Assembly: GCF_001017435.1 (NCBI RefSeq)
Contig: NZ_CP011371.1
Span: 2,418,001-2,482,000 of the forward strand
DNA: 64,000 nt
Direction: 5' to 3'
Origin: Caldimonas brevitalea
GTDB lineage: Bacteria; Pseudomonadota; Gammaproteobacteria; Burkholderiales; Burkholderiaceae_C
Each line of letters begins with the position of its first letter. Position 1 is the stretch's first letter. The notes under the pieces are model-generated. The model had not been told where the DNA came from. It did no database searches and saw nothing but the letters and a program-made list of their open reading frames with translations. Position numbers and translations under genes: made by a program. Shown here piece after piece: positions 45,748 through 55,436 of the stretch.

Positions 45748-46509
45748 ATGCGTATTCTTGTTGCCAACGACGACGGCTATCTGGCGCCCGGCCTGCAGGC
45801 GCTGGTCGAGGCCTGTCGGGGCCTGGGCGAGGTCGAGGTGGTGGCGCCCGAGCAAAATGCCAGCGGCACCTCCAACTCGCTGACCCTGCACCGCCCGCTG
45901 TCGGTCTACACGGCGTCCAACGGTTACCGGTTCATCAACGGCACGCCATCCGACTGCGTGCACGTGGCGTTGACCGGGCTGCTCGAGCAACGGCCCGACC
46001 TGGTCGTCTCGGGCATCAACAACGGCGCCAACATGGGCGAAGACACCTTGTATTCGGGCACGGTCGCGGCCGCCATGGAAGGGTTTCTGTTCGGCGTGCC
46101 GGCGATTGCCTTTTCGCTGGTCGACAAGGGCTGGGCCCACCTGGACGCCGCGGCCGCGGTGGCCCGCGACGTGATCCAGCAGGTGGTGGCGCGGCCACCG
46201 GCCACCGGCCCGTTCCTGTTGAACGTCAACATTCCCAACCGGCCTCACGCGGACTTGCGTGGCCACGCGCTGACACGCCTCGGCCGGCGCCATGCGAGCG
46301 AAGGTGTGATCCGCCAGCAAGACCCGCGCGGCGAGCCGATCTACTGGATCGGGCCAGCCGGCGGCGTTCGTGAAGCCGGCGAGGGCACCGATTTTCATGC
46401 TGTCGAACAGGGCCGCGTCTCGATCACGCCGCTGCAGATCGACCTGACCGACCACCAGCGGCTGCCGATGTGGCGCCGCTGGTTCGATGGGTCTGCCGGC
46501 GATGAATGA
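45748..46509 (+). CDS. surE: SurE, 5'/3'-nucleotidase
   Basis: 253 residues. The metal-binding N-terminus is [15 protein letters not shown], with [23 protein letters not shown] and [22 protein letters not shown], all SurE signatures. It dephosphorylates nucleoside 5'- and 3'-monophosphates. It heads the classical surE-pcm-nlpD-rpoS cluster. ATG 45748 is preferred to GTG 45724 because the family starts right at the MRIL strand. Confidence 0.97.
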   Translation: MRILVANDDGYLAPGLQALVEACRGLGEVEVVAPEQNASGTSNSLTLHRPLSVYTASNGYRFINGTPSDCVHVALTGLLEQRPDLVVSGINNGANMGEDTLYSGTVAAAMEGFLFGVPAIAFSLVDKGWAHLDAAAAVARDVIQQVVARPPATGPFLLNVNIPNRPHADLRGHALTRLGRRHASEGVIRQQDPRGEPIYWIGPAGGVREAGEGTDFHAVEQGRVSITPLQIDLTDHQRLPMWRRWFDGSAGDE

Positions 46510-47371
46510 CGCCACCAAACCGCGTGTCGCCCCCAAGGCCTTCCCGCTCAGCCTCGACAAGGTGGTGCCGGGTGGCAAGGGCGCGGCGCCCGGGCGGGCC
46601 GAGGTGACCCCCGCGCCCGCCAAGCAGCGGCCGGCGGCCGCCGCGGCGAGCGCCTTGTTGCGCCCGCAGCGTCCGCTGCACGAGGCCGCCCAGGACAAGG
46701 CGCGGGCTGTCGCGCCGGTGGGCATCGGGCTCGACTCCGAGCTGGTGCGCATGCGCATGGTGCAGAAGCTGCGCCAGCAGGGCGTGCGCGACGAACAGGT
46801 GTTGAGCGCGATGCAGCGCGTGCCGCGCCACTTGTTCGTCGACTCGGCACTCGCGACCCAGGCTTACGAGGACACCAGCCTGCCGATCGGCCTGCAGCAG
46901 ACCATCTCCAAGCCCAGCGTGGTGGCGCGCATGCTCGAGTTGATGCGGGGCCCGCGCGACGCGGCGCCGCTGCCTCGCATCCTGGAGATCGGCACCGGTT
47001 GCGGTTACCAAGCAGCGGTGTTGTCGCTGCTGGGGCGCCAGGTGATCTCGGTCGAGCGGCTCAAACCCTTGCACGAGAAGGCGCGCACGCTGCTGCGCGG
47101 GATGCGGGTCGACAACGTGCGGCTGGTGTGGGGCGACGGCATGCTGGGGCACGGCCCCAACGCGCCCTACGACGGCATTGTCAGCGCCGCCGGCGGCGAC
47201 GCGATTCCGCCGGCCTGGCTCGACCAGCTGGCCGTCGGGGGCCGCCTGGTGGCGCCGGTGCTGCGCGGCAGCGGGCAGGTCATCGTGCTGGTGCAGCGCA
47301 CCGAGAGCGGCTACACGCGCTCGGAGCATGAGGCGGTGCACTTTGTCCCTTTAAAATCGGGCACCACCTGA
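46502..47371 (+). CDS. pcm: Protein-L-isoaspartate O-methyltransferase
   Basis: 289 residues from ATG 46502, overlapping the surE stop; ATG 46487 is an alternative. The Pcm fold occupies about 80-289: [37 protein letters not shown] and [16 protein letters not shown] (SAM site). The first 75 residues are an Ala/Pro-rich extension. It repairs isoaspartyl damage in aged proteins, fitting a stationary-phase cluster with rpoS. Confidence 0.95.
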   Translation: MNDATKPRVAPKAFPLSLDKVVPGGKGAAPGRAEVTPAPAKQRPAAAAASALLRPQRPLHEAAQDKARAVAPVGIGLDSELVRMRMVQKLRQQGVRDEQVLSAMQRVPRHLFVDSALATQAYEDTSLPIGLQQTISKPSVVARMLELMRGPRDAAPLPRILEIGTGCGYQAAVLSLLGRQVISVERLKPLHEKARTLLRGMRVDNVRLVWGDGMLGHGPNAPYDGIVSAAGGDAIPPAWLDQLAVGGRLVAPVLRGSGQVIVLVQRTESGYTRSEHEAVHFVPLKSGTT

Positions 47372-47408
47372 GCGCCCAGTCCTCATGGTTTCCACTTCTG
47401 GAGGTTTG

Positions 47409-48302
47409 ATGAGTTTCAAGACCGGCGTTTGCATTGCAGTCGCCTTGCTGCTGACGGCCTGCGCCACTCCTCGGCACCGGGCCCCGGTCGAAGACCGCAA
47501 TTCAGCGTCTGGTCGCGCGTCGACGGGCTCTGCTGTGGCCGATCCGAACAAGCCGCCGCCGCCGGGCATCGAGAACGCGGGCAAGCCCGGTTACTACACC
47601 GTCAAGCCGGGCGACACCTTGATCCGTGTCGGCCTGGAGTCGGGTCAGAACTGGCGCGACATCATGCGATGGAACAACATCGACAACCCCAACATCCTGG
47701 AAGTGGGGCAGGTGCTGCGGGTGGTGCCGCCGGGCTTCGACCCGACCGGCGCGGCCACCAAGCCGGTGGCCGCGGCCAAGGTTGAACCTCGCCCGCTCGA
47801 CGTCAAACCCGGCATCGGGGCGCTGCCTCCGGCGCTCGAGGCGAGCGCGCCGGTCGTCGTGGCATCGGCCGCGTCGGCACCGGTGGCGCCGCCGCCCGTC
47901 CTGCCGCCGCCCACGCCGCCGCGTGAGGGCGACGACAACATCAACTGGATGTGGCCGGCCGGCGGCGCCGTGGTGTCAGGCTTCGACGAGTCGCGCAACA
48001 AGGGCCTGGGCATCTCGGGCAAGCCGGGCGACCCGGTATACGCCGCGGCGGATGGGCGAGTGGTGTACGCCGGTTCGGGGTTGCGGGGATATGGCAACCT
48101 CGTGATTGTCAAGCACAATAATAGTTACCTTACCGCCTACGCGCACAATCAAACGCTTCTCGTGAAGGAGGATCAAACTGTGCGCCGCGGTCAGAAGATC
48201 GCCGAGATGGGCGCCACGGATTCCGATCGCGTGAAGCTGCATTTCGAGATACGCAAGCAGGGCAAGCCGGTCGACCCGGCCAAGTTCCTTCCACCGCGCT
48301 GA
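47409..48302 (+). CDS. nlpD: NlpD, LysM/M23 lipoprotein, amidase activator
   Basis: 297 residues from ATG 47409 (GGAGG 5 bases upstream), not the first ATG at 47385. The lipobox is LLTAC, a LysM domain (about 58-105; GYYTVKPGDTLIRVGLESGQNW) precedes a Pro-rich linker and a LytM/M23 domain (about 185-297). The active-site His pair is partly replaced (GLGISGKPGDP in place of the metal-binding His), as in NlpD, which activates the amidase AmiC instead of cutting wall itself. The rpoS promoter normally lies inside nlpD. Confidence 0.94.
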   Translation: MSFKTGVCIAVALLLTACATPRHRAPVEDRNSASGRASTGSAVADPNKPPPPGIENAGKPGYYTVKPGDTLIRVGLESGQNWRDIMRWNNIDNPNILEVGQVLRVVPPGFDPTGAATKPVAAAKVEPRPLDVKPGIGALPPALEASAPVVVASAASAPVAPPPVLPPPTPPREGDDNINWMWPAGGAVVSGFDESRNKGLGISGKPGDPVYAAADGRVVYAGSGLRGYGNLVIVKHNNSYLTAYAHNQTLLVKEDQTVRRGQKIAEMGATDSDRVKLHFEIRKQGKPVDPAKFLPPR

Positions 48303-48328
48303 GCGCACATCGGACTCCGGAGCCGAAC

Positions 48329-49348
48329 ATGATGATGAGGAAGCACGCCGAATTGAATGGACGCGAGCTTCCTGAATCAGGACTCGAACCCTTTCTCGAG
48401 TCCGATCATGTGGTTCCGGCCGAGACCCCGCCCGATGTGGCCGATGCGGTCCCCGCAGGCCCCGCGAAGACGGTCAACGAGTTTTCCGCCGGCGAGCCGG
48501 ATATCGGCAACACGCTGCAGACCTATCTGCGCGAGATCCGCCGCACACCGCTGCTGACGCCGGAAGAAGAGTTCGCCACCGCCACACGGGCGCGCAGCGG
48601 CGACTTCAGCGCCCGTCAGGCGATGATCGAGCACAACCTGCGCCTGGTCGTGAGCATCGCCAAGAACTACCTCGGCCGCGGGCTGCCGCTCACCGATTTG
48701 ATCGAAGAGGGCAATCTGGGCCTGATGCATGCGATCGGCAAGTTCGAGCCCGAACGCGGCTTCCGCTTCTCGACCTATGCCTCGTGGTGGATTCGCCAAA
48801 GCATCGAGCGGGCCATCATGCATCAGGCGCGGCTGGTGCGGCTGCCGGTGCACGTGGTGCGCGAGCTCAACCAGGTGCTGAAGGCACGCCGCCACCTCGA
48901 GGCGGAACTGTCGCGGCGGCCCGACGGCGACAAGCCGGTGCGGGTGGAAGACGTCGCTGCGATGTTGGGGCGGCCGGTGCAGGAGGTGGCGGAACTGCTG
49001 AAGTTCGCCGAAACCCCGACCTCGCTCGACGCGCCGCTCGAGCGCGACAACTCCGAATCGATGATCGACATGGTGGCCGACGAACAGGCCACCGACCCGA
49101 TGGGCAGCACGCTCAACCGGGAGGTCGAGCACCTGTTGAACACCTGGCTCGGTGACTTGAGCGAGCGTGAGCGCGAGGTGCTGGCCGGCCGCTACGGTCT
49201 GCACGACCGCGACCCGGAAACGCTGGAAGTGCTGGCCGAACGGCTCGGCCTGACCCGCGAGCGCATCCGGCAGATCCAGCAGGAAGCTTTGCTCAAGCTG
49301 AAGCGCCGCATGATCCGCAACGGCGTCGACCGGGACTCGATCTTCTGA
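48329..49348 (+). CDS. rpoS: RpoS, stationary-phase sigma factor
   Basis: 339 residues. All sigma-70 regions are present: YLREIRRTPLLTPEEE (1.2), GLMHAIGKFEPERGFRFST and YASWWIRQSIERAI (2.3-2.4), a region 3 and a C-terminal helix-turn-helix ETLEVLAERLGLTRERIRQIQ (4.2). RpoS directs the general stress and stationary-phase response. It begins with three ATG codons in a row and follows nlpD by 26 bases. Confidence 0.97.
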   Translation: MMMRKHAELNGRELPESGLEPFLESDHVVPAETPPDVADAVPAGPAKTVNEFSAGEPDIGNTLQTYLREIRRTPLLTPEEEFATATRARSGDFSARQAMIEHNLRLVVSIAKNYLGRGLPLTDLIEEGNLGLMHAIGKFEPERGFRFSTYASWWIRQSIERAIMHQARLVRLPVHVVRELNQVLKARRHLEAELSRRPDGDKPVRVEDVAAMLGRPVQEVAELLKFAETPTSLDAPLERDNSESMIDMVADEQATDPMGSTLNREVEHLLNTWLGDLSEREREVLAGRYGLHDRDPETLEVLAERLGLTRERIRQIQQEALLKLKRRMIRNGVDRDSIF

Positions 49349-49366
49349 GCCCGGTCTTCCGGGTTT
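49349..49366 (+). terminator. Weak stem-loop after rpoS
   Basis: GCCCGG / CCGGGT stem with a TCTT loop, starting at the rpoS stop, followed by TT then CGCTTT. Plausible terminator but the T run is short. Confidence 0.45.
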
Positions 49367-49424
49367 CGCTTTCGAACCCCCGCCGGGGCGTCGCGCAGTT
49401 GGCGCCGCGCCCTGTCGTTTTCCC

Positions 49425-49448
49425 GTTTGTTCCCCTGTTTGTTCCCCT
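49425..49448. repeat. Two tandem copies of a 12-base unit
   Basis: GTTTGTTCCCCT occurs twice in direct tandem between rpoS and the exonuclease gene, with a partial third copy after it. Probably a simple slippage product in non-coding DNA; no function is suggested. Confidence 0.8.
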
Positions 49449-49484
49449 GTTCCTGCTGCAGTCGCAGCTTTGACGAGAGGCGCC

Positions 49485-50276
49485 ATGGTCTGGCCGGTCC
49501 TAGTTTTCGACATTGAATCGATTCCCGACATTGCCGGCTTGCGCGCCTTGCGTGCCGCGCCGGCCGAGCAGAGCGACGAGGAGTTCTTCGCCCAGGTGCT
49601 CGCCGAACGGGCGGCGGCCGGGCAGAGCGACTTCATGCCCCACTACTTGCAACGGGTGCTGGTGATCAGCTGCGTGTTCCGCAATGCCGAGGGTTTGCGC
49701 GTGCATTCCTTCGTCGACCGGGAGCCCGACGGCGTGAGCCAGGAAGGCAAGATCATCCAGACCTTCTTCAACACGATCGAGAAGCACGTGCCCCAGCTGG
49801 TCAGCTGGAACGGCGGCGGCTTCGATCTGCCGGTGCTGCACTACCGCGGTCTGCGCCACGGCGTCACGGCCAACCGTTATTGGGATCTGGGCGAGGACGA
49901 CCGCGAGTTCAAGTGGAACAACTACATCTCGCGTTACCACCTGCGCCACCTCGACCTGATGGATCTGTTGGCGCTGTACCAGCCGCGCGCCAACGCGCCG
50001 CTGGACGCAATGGCGAAGCTGTGCGGCTTTCCCGGCAAGCTGGGCATGGACGGATCGGCCGTGTTCGGCGCTTACAAGGCGGGCCAGCTGGAAGAGATCC
50101 GGCGCTATTGCGAAACCGACGTGATGAACACGTATTTGCTGTACTGCCGGTTCCAGCAGATGCGCGGCGGCTTCACCGAAGCTGAGTACGCCCGTGAAAT
50201 CGAGCACGTGAAACAGACCCTGGCACAGACCGACGAGCCGCACTGGCAGGAGTACCTGGACGCCTGGGGCCGATAA
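49485..50276 (+). CDS. Predicted 3'-5' exonuclease (PolB-like, DEDD fold)
   Basis: 263 residues from ATG 49485. The DEDD exonuclease motifs are readable: FDIESIPD (motif I, D/E), [12 protein letters not shown] (motif II) and [13 protein letters not shown] (motif III). These form a single-strand-specific 3'-5' exonuclease fold, with an extended middle. The biological role is not established for this family; DNA repair or processing is likely. It precedes rlmD. Confidence 0.9.
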   Translation: MVWPVLVFDIESIPDIAGLRALRAAPAEQSDEEFFAQVLAERAAAGQSDFMPHYLQRVLVISCVFRNAEGLRVHSFVDREPDGVSQEGKIIQTFFNTIEKHVPQLVSWNGGGFDLPVLHYRGLRHGVTANRYWDLGEDDREFKWNNYISRYHLRHLDLMDLLALYQPRANAPLDAMAKLCGFPGKLGMDGSAVFGAYKAGQLEEIRRYCETDVMNTYLLYCRFQQMRGGFTEAEYAREIEHVKQTLAQTDEPHWQEYLDAWGR

Positions 50277-50284
50277 TTCGGTTC

Positions 50285-51643
50285 ATGACGCAAGTAAATG
50301 AATGGCTCAAGATCGAATCGCTCGATCTCGAGGCGCAAGGCGTGGCTCACAACGCCGAAGGCAAGGTGGTGTTCGTCGAAGGCGCGCTGCCGGGCGAGGA
50401 AGTCCAGGTCAGCACGGGGCGCCGCAAGAACAACTGGGAACAGGCGACGCTGCGGGCGCTGCGGCAGGAAAGCTCGCAGCGTGTGACGCCGCGCTGTGTC
50501 TATTTCGGCACCTGCGGCGGCTGCAAGATGCAGCACTTCCATGTCGGCGCGCAGGTGGCGGTCAAGCAGCGTGTGCTGGAAGACAACCTGTGGCACCTCG
50601 GCAAAGTGAAACCCGAGACGATGCTGCGGCCGATCGAGGGGCCCACCTGGGGCTATCGCTACCGCGCCCGGCTCTCGGTGCGCCACGTGGTGAAGAAGGG
50701 CGCCGTGCTGGTGGGCTTTCACGAGCGCAAGTCGAGCTATGTGGCCGACATGCGCAGCTGCGAGGTGCTGCCGCCCCACATGAGCCGCATGTTGGTGCCG
50801 CTGCGCGAGCTGATCGCGTCGATGGACACCCGCGACCGGCTGCCGCAGATCGAAGTGGCGATCGGCAACCTCGACGGCCAGCTCATCACGGCGCTGGTGC
50901 TGCGCCATCTCGAGCCGCTCGGGCCTGCAGATCTGGCGCGGCTGCGCGAGTTCGCGGCGCAGCACGAGGTGCAATGGTGGTTGCAGCCCAAGGGCCCCGA
51001 CAGCGTGCACCTGCTCGACGAACAGGTCCAGCAGCTGGCCTACACGCTGCCCGAGTTCGGCATCACGATGCCGTTCAAGCCGACCGACTTCACGCAGGTC
51101 AACCACCAGATCAACCGGGTGCTGGTCAACCGCGCCTTGCGCTTGCTCGACGCGCAGCCGCATGAGCGGGTGATCGACTGGTTTTGCGGCCTCGGCAATT
51201 TCACCTTGCCGATCGCGCGCACGGCCCGGGAGGTACTGGGCGTGGAGGGCAGCGAGGCGCTGGTGCAGCGCTCGCGTGAGAACGCGCGCTACAACGGCCT
51301 GGCCGACAAGACCCGCTTCGAGGCGCGCAACCTGTTCGAGATCGCCCCGACCGAGCTGGCAGCCTATGGCGCCGCGGACAAATGGCTGGTGGATCCGCCG
51401 CGCGAAGGTGCTTTCGCGCTGGCCAAGGCGCTGGCTGATGTGCACCAGCAACCGGACCTGACACCCGACTACCGGCCGCCGCAGCGTATCGTCTACGTGT
51501 CGTGCAATCCCGCCACGCTGGCCCGCGACGCCGGGCTGCTGGTGCACCAGGCCGGCTATCGATGCGTGGCGGCCGGCGCGGTCAACATGTTCCCGCACAC
51601 GGCGCACGTTGAAAGCATGGCCGTGTTCGAGAGAAGCAGCTGA
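50285..51643 (+). CDS. rlmD: RlmD, 23S rRNA (uracil-1939-C5)-methyltransferase
   Basis: 452 residues. An N-terminal TRAM domain precedes the Fe-S cysteines C71, C77 and C80 ([10 protein letters not shown]) with a fourth later, then a class I methyltransferase with [16 protein letters not shown] and the catalytic loop [11 protein letters not shown]. It methylates U1939 of 23S rRNA. A bidirectional terminator follows between it and the convergent YccA gene. Confidence 0.95.
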   Translation: MTQVNEWLKIESLDLEAQGVAHNAEGKVVFVEGALPGEEVQVSTGRRKNNWEQATLRALRQESSQRVTPRCVYFGTCGGCKMQHFHVGAQVAVKQRVLEDNLWHLGKVKPETMLRPIEGPTWGYRYRARLSVRHVVKKGAVLVGFHERKSSYVADMRSCEVLPPHMSRMLVPLRELIASMDTRDRLPQIEVAIGNLDGQLITALVLRHLEPLGPADLARLREFAAQHEVQWWLQPKGPDSVHLLDEQVQQLAYTLPEFGITMPFKPTDFTQVNHQINRVLVNRALRLLDAQPHERVIDWFCGLGNFTLPIARTAREVLGVEGSEALVQRSRENARYNGLADKTRFEARNLFEIAPTELAAYGAADKWLVDPPREGAFALAKALADVHQQPDLTPDYRPPQRIVYVSCNPATLARDAGLLVHQAGYRCVAAGAVNMFPHTAHVESMAVFERSS

Positions 51644-51670
51644 GCTTCTTCTTCTGTCGACCGGACAACG

Positions 51671-51698
51671 AAATCGGGGCCCGCGGGCCCCGATTTTT
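51671..51698 (+). terminator. Bidirectional terminator between rlmD and yccA
   Basis: A 12-base stem AAATCGGGGCCC / GGGCCCCGATTT with a 2-base centre, flanked by A and T runs, so it can stop both convergent genes. Confidence 0.9.
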
Positions 51699-51737
51699 GT
51701 CATGCGACTGCGATGTTTCGCGTCGCGCCGACGGGCG

Positions 51738-52430
51738 TCAGTCGTTGTCGCCGCCGAAGATGCCGAGCAGGCTCAGCAGCGACTGGAAGACGTTGTAGAC
51801 GTCCAGGTAGATGGCCAGCGTCGCGGTGACGTAGTTCGTCTCGCCGCCGTCGACCACACGCTTGATGTCGTACAGCATGAACGCCGAGAAGATCACGATC
51901 GCGAGTGCCGAGATGGTGGCCATCAGGGCGGGCATCTGCAGAAAGATGTTGGCCACGGCCGCGACGATCAGCATCACCGCACCGACCATCAGCCACTTGC
52001 CCATGCCGGACAGGTCGCGCTTGATCGTCGTCGCCAATGTCGCCATGCCGCCGAACACCAGCGCGGTGCCGCCGAAGGCCATCATGATCAACTGGGCACC
52101 ATTGGAAAAGCCGAGTACCGCACCGATCAGGCGGGACAGCATCAGCCCCATGAAGAAGGTGAAGCCGAGTAGCAGCACGACGCCCAGGCTCGAATTCTTG
52201 AACTTCTCGATCGCGAAGAAGAAGCCGAAGGCCACGCCCATGAACACCATGAAGCCGATCAGCGGGCTGCCGCGGAAAAAGCTGAAGCCGGTCGTGACCC
52301 CGATCCAGGCGCCCAGCACCGTCGGTACCAGCGACAACGCCAGCAGCCAGTAGGTGTTGCGCAGCACCCGGTTGCGCTGCTCGACCAGTACGCCGGCGCC
52401 GGAATAGGCTCGCTGCAAGCTCTCGTTCAT
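51738..52430 (-). CDS. yccA: BI-1/YccA-family membrane protein
   Basis: 230 residues with seven hydrophobic helices (e.g. GFMVFMGVAFGFFFAIEKF, VLLLGFTFFMGLMLSRLIGAV, AVMLIVAAVANIFL) and a C-terminal DVYNVFQSLLSLLGIF typical of this family. It modulates the FtsH/HflKC protease in E. coli (YccA) and is related to eukaryotic Bax inhibitor-1. It converges on rlmD. Confidence 0.92.
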   Translation of the reverse strand: MNESLQRAYSGAGVLVEQRNRVLRNTYWLLALSLVPTVLGAWIGVTTGFSFFRGSPLIGFMVFMGVAFGFFFAIEKFKNSSLGVVLLLGFTFFMGLMLSRLIGAVLGFSNGAQLIMMAFGGTALVFGGMATLATTIKRDLSGMGKWLMVGAVMLIVAAVANIFLQMPALMATISALAIVIFSAFMLYDIKRVVDGGETNYVTATLAIYLDVYNVFQSLLSLLGIFGGDND

Positions 52431-52602
52431 CTGTTCTCTCCTCTAGACAGTGGCCGCCATTCGACCCCTCGACGCGGATTCTAGTTCCAGTGCTGCCGGG
52501 CGGGCCAAGAGGGGGGCGCCTCGTCCGGCGCTGGTCGCGCTGGCACCATGGGGGCGCGGCAGTCGCCGCGCTGACCTTGGCCTCGCAAGAAAGGTTCCTG
52601 CC

Positions 52603-53010
52603 ATGAAAACCAAGCCGCAAATGACCAGCTCGGACGTCGAGCGCATCGCCGCCGCAGCGCGTGCGGAAGCTCAGGCGAACGGCTGGGCCGTGTCGGTCGC
52701 CATCGTCGACGAGGGCGGTCACCTGCTGTGGTTCCAGCGCCTGGATGGCGCCTCCCCGATCTCGGCACGCCTGGCTCCCGCCAAGGCGCATGCCGCGGCA
52801 ATGGGAAGACGGGAAAGTAAAGTCTACGAAGACATCGTCAACCAGGGGCGCATGTCGTTCTTGAGCGCGCCGGCGCTCGAGGGGCTGCTCGAGGGGGGGG
52901 TTCCGATCATGGCCGCCGGCGAGTGTGTCGGCGCCATCGGCGTCAGCGGAGTGAAATCGGCTGAGGATGTGCAGGTGGCCAGGGCAGGTATCGCCGCCCT
53001 GGGCCTTTGA
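52603..53010 (+). CDS. GlcG/HbpS-like (DUF336) protein
   Basis: 135 residues from ATG 52603. The GlcG/HbpS fold is read from AVSVAIVDEGGHLLWFQRLDGASPISARLAPAKAHAA and GVPIMAAGECVGAIGVSGV. Family members include a heme-binding extracellular protein (HbpS) and the GlcG protein. It lies next to hemP and bfd, which suggests heme or iron handling, though the family is broad. It converges on hemP across a 180-base gap with no further gene. Confidence 0.88.
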   Translation: MKTKPQMTSSDVERIAAAARAEAQANGWAVSVAIVDEGGHLLWFQRLDGASPISARLAPAKAHAAAMGRRESKVYEDIVNQGRMSFLSAPALEGLLEGGVPIMAAGECVGAIGVSGVKSAEDVQVARAGIAALGL

Positions 53011-53189
53011 GACAGCGCGCAGACCGAGAGGGGCCCGGTGCGCAGTTGAGGTGGCGGCGGGACGGGCTCCGCGCACCCAGAGCGTGGGGAAAAAAGAGCG
53101 TGGCTGGCGCCAGTTGCTGGCACGTGGCTGCGCAAACACGACCGGAGGCGCTCCATCAGGAGCCGCCACCGCGGTCGCCCCACGATGAT

Positions 53190-53423
53190 CTATTTGGTCA
53201 GGATCAGCTTACCGAGTTTGGTCGTTCGCAATTGGTAGAGCGCGCCGTTGTGCTCGATCTGCACCGATTTGTGGCCGCCGAGCAGGCTGCTGCTGGGCAG
53301 GGTTGGCAGGGCCGATGGCAACGACACTGCGGAACCGGTGGCCAAGGCGCCGGGCGGCAGCGCGCCGGCCGGCATGGAAAGGGTGGACTCTCGGACGGTG
53401 GCCAGGGCGGAAGTGGATTTCAT
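53190..53423 (-). CDS. hemP: Hemin uptake protein HemP
   Basis: 77 residues from ATG 53423. The C-terminal HemP pattern is clear: LLGGHKSVQIEHNGALYQLRT and a final GKLILTK. HemP is a small iron-regulated protein that promotes expression of hemin receptors in Burkholderia. A longer upstream extension exists but is not supported. It shares the strand of bfd, and probably its Fur-regulated transcript. Confidence 0.85.
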   Translation of the reverse strand: MKSTSALATVRESTLSMPAGALPPGALATGSAVSLPSALPTLPSSSLLGGHKSVQIEHNGALYQLRTTKLGKLILTK

Positions 53424-53513
53424 CGGGCTAGGCTTTCGTGAAGAGAGGGTGGGGTCGGATTGCTGCAGGTGCAGGCGCATGGGCTTCGCGAACCAGGGGG
53501 CTGACCGCAAGCG

Positions 53514-53579
53514 TCAGGGGCGCGTGACCGCCCACCAGGCGCCGACCAGCACCACGGCCAGGCTCAGCAGCAGGACCAT
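53514..53579 (-). CDS. Possible 21-residue membrane peptide behind bfd
   Basis: A 21-codon ORF whose ATG overlaps the bfd stop (ATGA) and which ends in TGA. Its product, MVLLLSLAVVLVGAWWAVTR plus Pro, is one hydrophobic helix with a basic end, a typical small membrane peptide. It is too short for homology judgement. The coupled position between bfd and hemP gives it some weight, but a chance overlap cannot be excluded. Confidence 0.4.
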   Translation of the reverse strand: MVLLLSLAVVLVGAWWAVTRP

Positions 53580-53800
53580 CACGCCACCGCCAACTCGTTG
53601 CTCGCGCAACTGTTGTGGTTAGCGGCCGCGCCGCCGCGGCGATGGGCAGACTCGAGTGCATGCCGGGCGCAATCGGCGCAGCGGCCGCAGCAGGTCGCCA
53701 CGCCCAACTCCATCTGCAATTCGTCGAACGACGCGCAACCCGTGCGGGCCAAACGCTCGATGTCGCGGTCCGAGACCTTGCGGCAGACGCACACAATCAT
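53579..53800 (-). CDS. bfd: Bacterioferritin-associated ferredoxin Bfd
   Basis: 73 residues. The BFD-type [2Fe-2S] domain has CVC at residues 4-6 and CCGRC near 37-41 plus C44. It releases iron from bacterioferritin when iron is scarce. A Fur-box-like site lies 34 bases upstream. The C-terminal extension (about 50-73) is low-complexity. Confidence 0.93.
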   Translation of the reverse strand: MIVCVCRKVSDRDIERLARTGCASFDELQMELGVATCCGRCADCARHALESAHRRGGAAANHNSCASNELAVA

Positions 53801-53833
53801 TCGATGTCCTTCCGATCAACTTGTGACCAGTAT

Positions 53834-53853
53834 AAATACGAATGATTCGCAAT
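53834..53853 (-). promoter_or_regulatory. Fur-box-like site upstream of bfd
   Basis: AAATACGAATGATTCGCAAT, with the inverted core GAAT-G-ATTC, resembles Fur sites of Pseudomonas/Burkholderia (GAATCATTC core with AT flanks). It lies 34-53 bases before the bfd ATG, where it would repress transcription when iron is replete. Confidence 0.6.
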
Positions 53854-54184
53854 TCAATGGGTTGTTGCCGGCAGGGATATTAGAAGGGTGCAGCCACCAT
53901 GGCGCGGCGCCGGCGAGCTCGGGGACACGTCGCCCGAGAGGGGGGTGCAAGTTCCCACCTTTGGGGGAGGCTGGCAATTGTTGCAGCTACCGCATACTCA
54001 TATCCACGAGATGCTCCTCGGCAAAAAGAGTGCCGCGGCCTCGGCCGTACGCGAAAGGAACTACAACAATGACCGCGCTTGTCCGTGTGCGCCGTGCCGC
54101 TGCCGGTGGTGGCCTCGTCCGCAACCCGCGATGCCGCCCGCTGCAAGGTGCGTCTACCCAAGGCCGGCGCGTTGGTACAGCGGC
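53854..54184. other. Non-coding stretch between bfd and the methyltransferase gene
   Basis: 330 bases. One long frame runs through from upstream but has no start with a ribosome site and no recognisable domain, so it is not annotated. It must hold the bfd promoter on one side and the promoter of the gene at 54185 on the other. No RNA gene or terminator is recognised. Confidence 0.5.
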
Positions 54185-54907
54185 ATGAAACTGTTTCGAG
54201 CTGCAGCTGCTCCGCGCCATAACGCGACGGCCGGGGTGTATGGGGCGCGCTTGCGCCTGTGGTTGCCCATCCTGCTGTTCGCGTTCGTACTGGGCGTCTA
54301 CGTCTGGCGGCGCGGCGAGGCGGTGCGGTGGTACGAAATCTCCTGGGCGCTGGCCTCGCTCGCGCAGTTGGCCATCCGCTGGCCGCACGTGGAGGCCAAT
54401 CGTGCCAACCGGGTGGCGCGCAGCCGGGTCGGACGGGGTGAGCAGTGGCTGATGTTCCTGGTGTTTCTCACGCTGCTGGGCCTGCCGATGTTGTTCCTGG
54501 CGACACCGTGGTTCGGCCGCTTCGACTATCGCTTGCCCTCGGCCTGGCTGCCGGTGCTGGGCTCCTTGCTGATGGCGGCATCGCTGTGGCTGTTCTATCT
54601 GTCGCACGCCCATCTGGGCCGGCAGTGGTCGCCGTCGCTCGAGGTGCACGCCGAGCACCAGCTGGTCACCAGCGGCGTGTACCGGCGGGTACGCCATCCG
54701 ATGTATGCGTCGATCTGGCTGTTCGCGCTCGCGCAGCCTTTGTTGATCCACAACTGGGTGGCGGGTGCGCTGGCGGTGCCCGGATTCGGGCTGCTGTACT
54801 TCCTGCGCGTGCCGCGCGAGGAGGCGTTGATGCTGGAGACGTTCGGCGAGGCGTATCGCGCTTACTTGCAGCGCACGGGGCGGGTGTGGCCCAAGCGCAC
54901 GTCGTGA
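54185..54907 (+). CDS. Isoprenylcysteine carboxyl methyltransferase-like membrane protein
   Basis: 240 residues from ATG 54185, with about five hydrophobic segments. The C-terminal PEMT/ICMT motif is HQLVTSGVYRRVRHPMYASIWL and later REEALMLETFGEAYRAYLQRTGR. These membrane enzymes use SAM to methylate lipids or cysteine carboxyls; the bacterial substrate is unknown. A longer upstream frame exists but lacks a plausible start. Confidence 0.85.
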   Translation: MKLFRAAAAPRHNATAGVYGARLRLWLPILLFAFVLGVYVWRRGEAVRWYEISWALASLAQLAIRWPHVEANRANRVARSRVGRGEQWLMFLVFLTLLGLPMLFLATPWFGRFDYRLPSAWLPVLGSLLMAASLWLFYLSHAHLGRQWSPSLEVHAEHQLVTSGVYRRVRHPMYASIWLFALAQPLLIHNWVAGALAVPGFGLLYFLRVPREEALMLETFGEAYRAYLQRTGRVWPKRTS

Positions 54908-54959
54908 GAGGAAAGCGGGCCGAGGGCCTTGCGGGAGGCCCGGGGCCCGGTCTTTGCCG

Positions 54960-55436
54960 TCAGTTCACCTCGCCCATCACGGACTGCAGGTAGTTCTGCA
55001 GGCCCACCTTGCCGCAGAGGTCGAGCTGGGTTTCGAGGAAGTCGACATGCTCTTCGGTGTCGTCGAGGATGTCTTGCAGCAGGTCGCGCGAGACATAGTC
55101 ACGCACCGACTCGCAGTAGGCAATGCCGTCCTTGATGGTGCCCTGCGCCGCCTGTTCGAGCTGCAGGTCGCACTGGAGGATCTCGACCACTTCCTCTCCC
55201 ACCAGCAATTTGCCGAGGTCCTGCAGATTGGGCAGCCCGTCGAGCATCAAGATGCGCTGCATCAGGCGGTCGGCGTGTTTCATCTCGCCGATCGACTCCT
55301 CGTATTCCTTCTTCGCCAGCTTGTCGAGGCCCCAGTGCTTCAGGATGCGGTAGTGCAGGAAGTACTGGTTGACGGCGGTCAGTTCGTTCTTCAGCTGCGC
55401 GTTGAGGTATTCGATGACCTTCGGGTCGCCTTTCAT
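54960..55436 (-). CDS. bfr: Bacterioferritin
   Basis: 158 residues, the standard length. Ferroxidase and heme ligands are readable: [20 protein letters not shown] (E18), E51/H54 in [15 protein letters not shown], and the EEH motif [14 protein letters not shown]. It stores iron in a 24-mer and yields it to Bfd, whose gene lies 1.2 kb away. It is minus strand, upstream of carA. Confidence 0.95.
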   Translation of the reverse strand: MKGDPKVIEYLNAQLKNELTAVNQYFLHYRILKHWGLDKLAKKEYEESIGEMKHADRLMQRILMLDGLPNLQDLGKLLVGEEVVEILQCDLQLEQAAQGTIKDGIAYCESVRDYVSRDLLQDILDDTEEHVDFLETQLDLCGKVGLQNYLQSVMGEVN

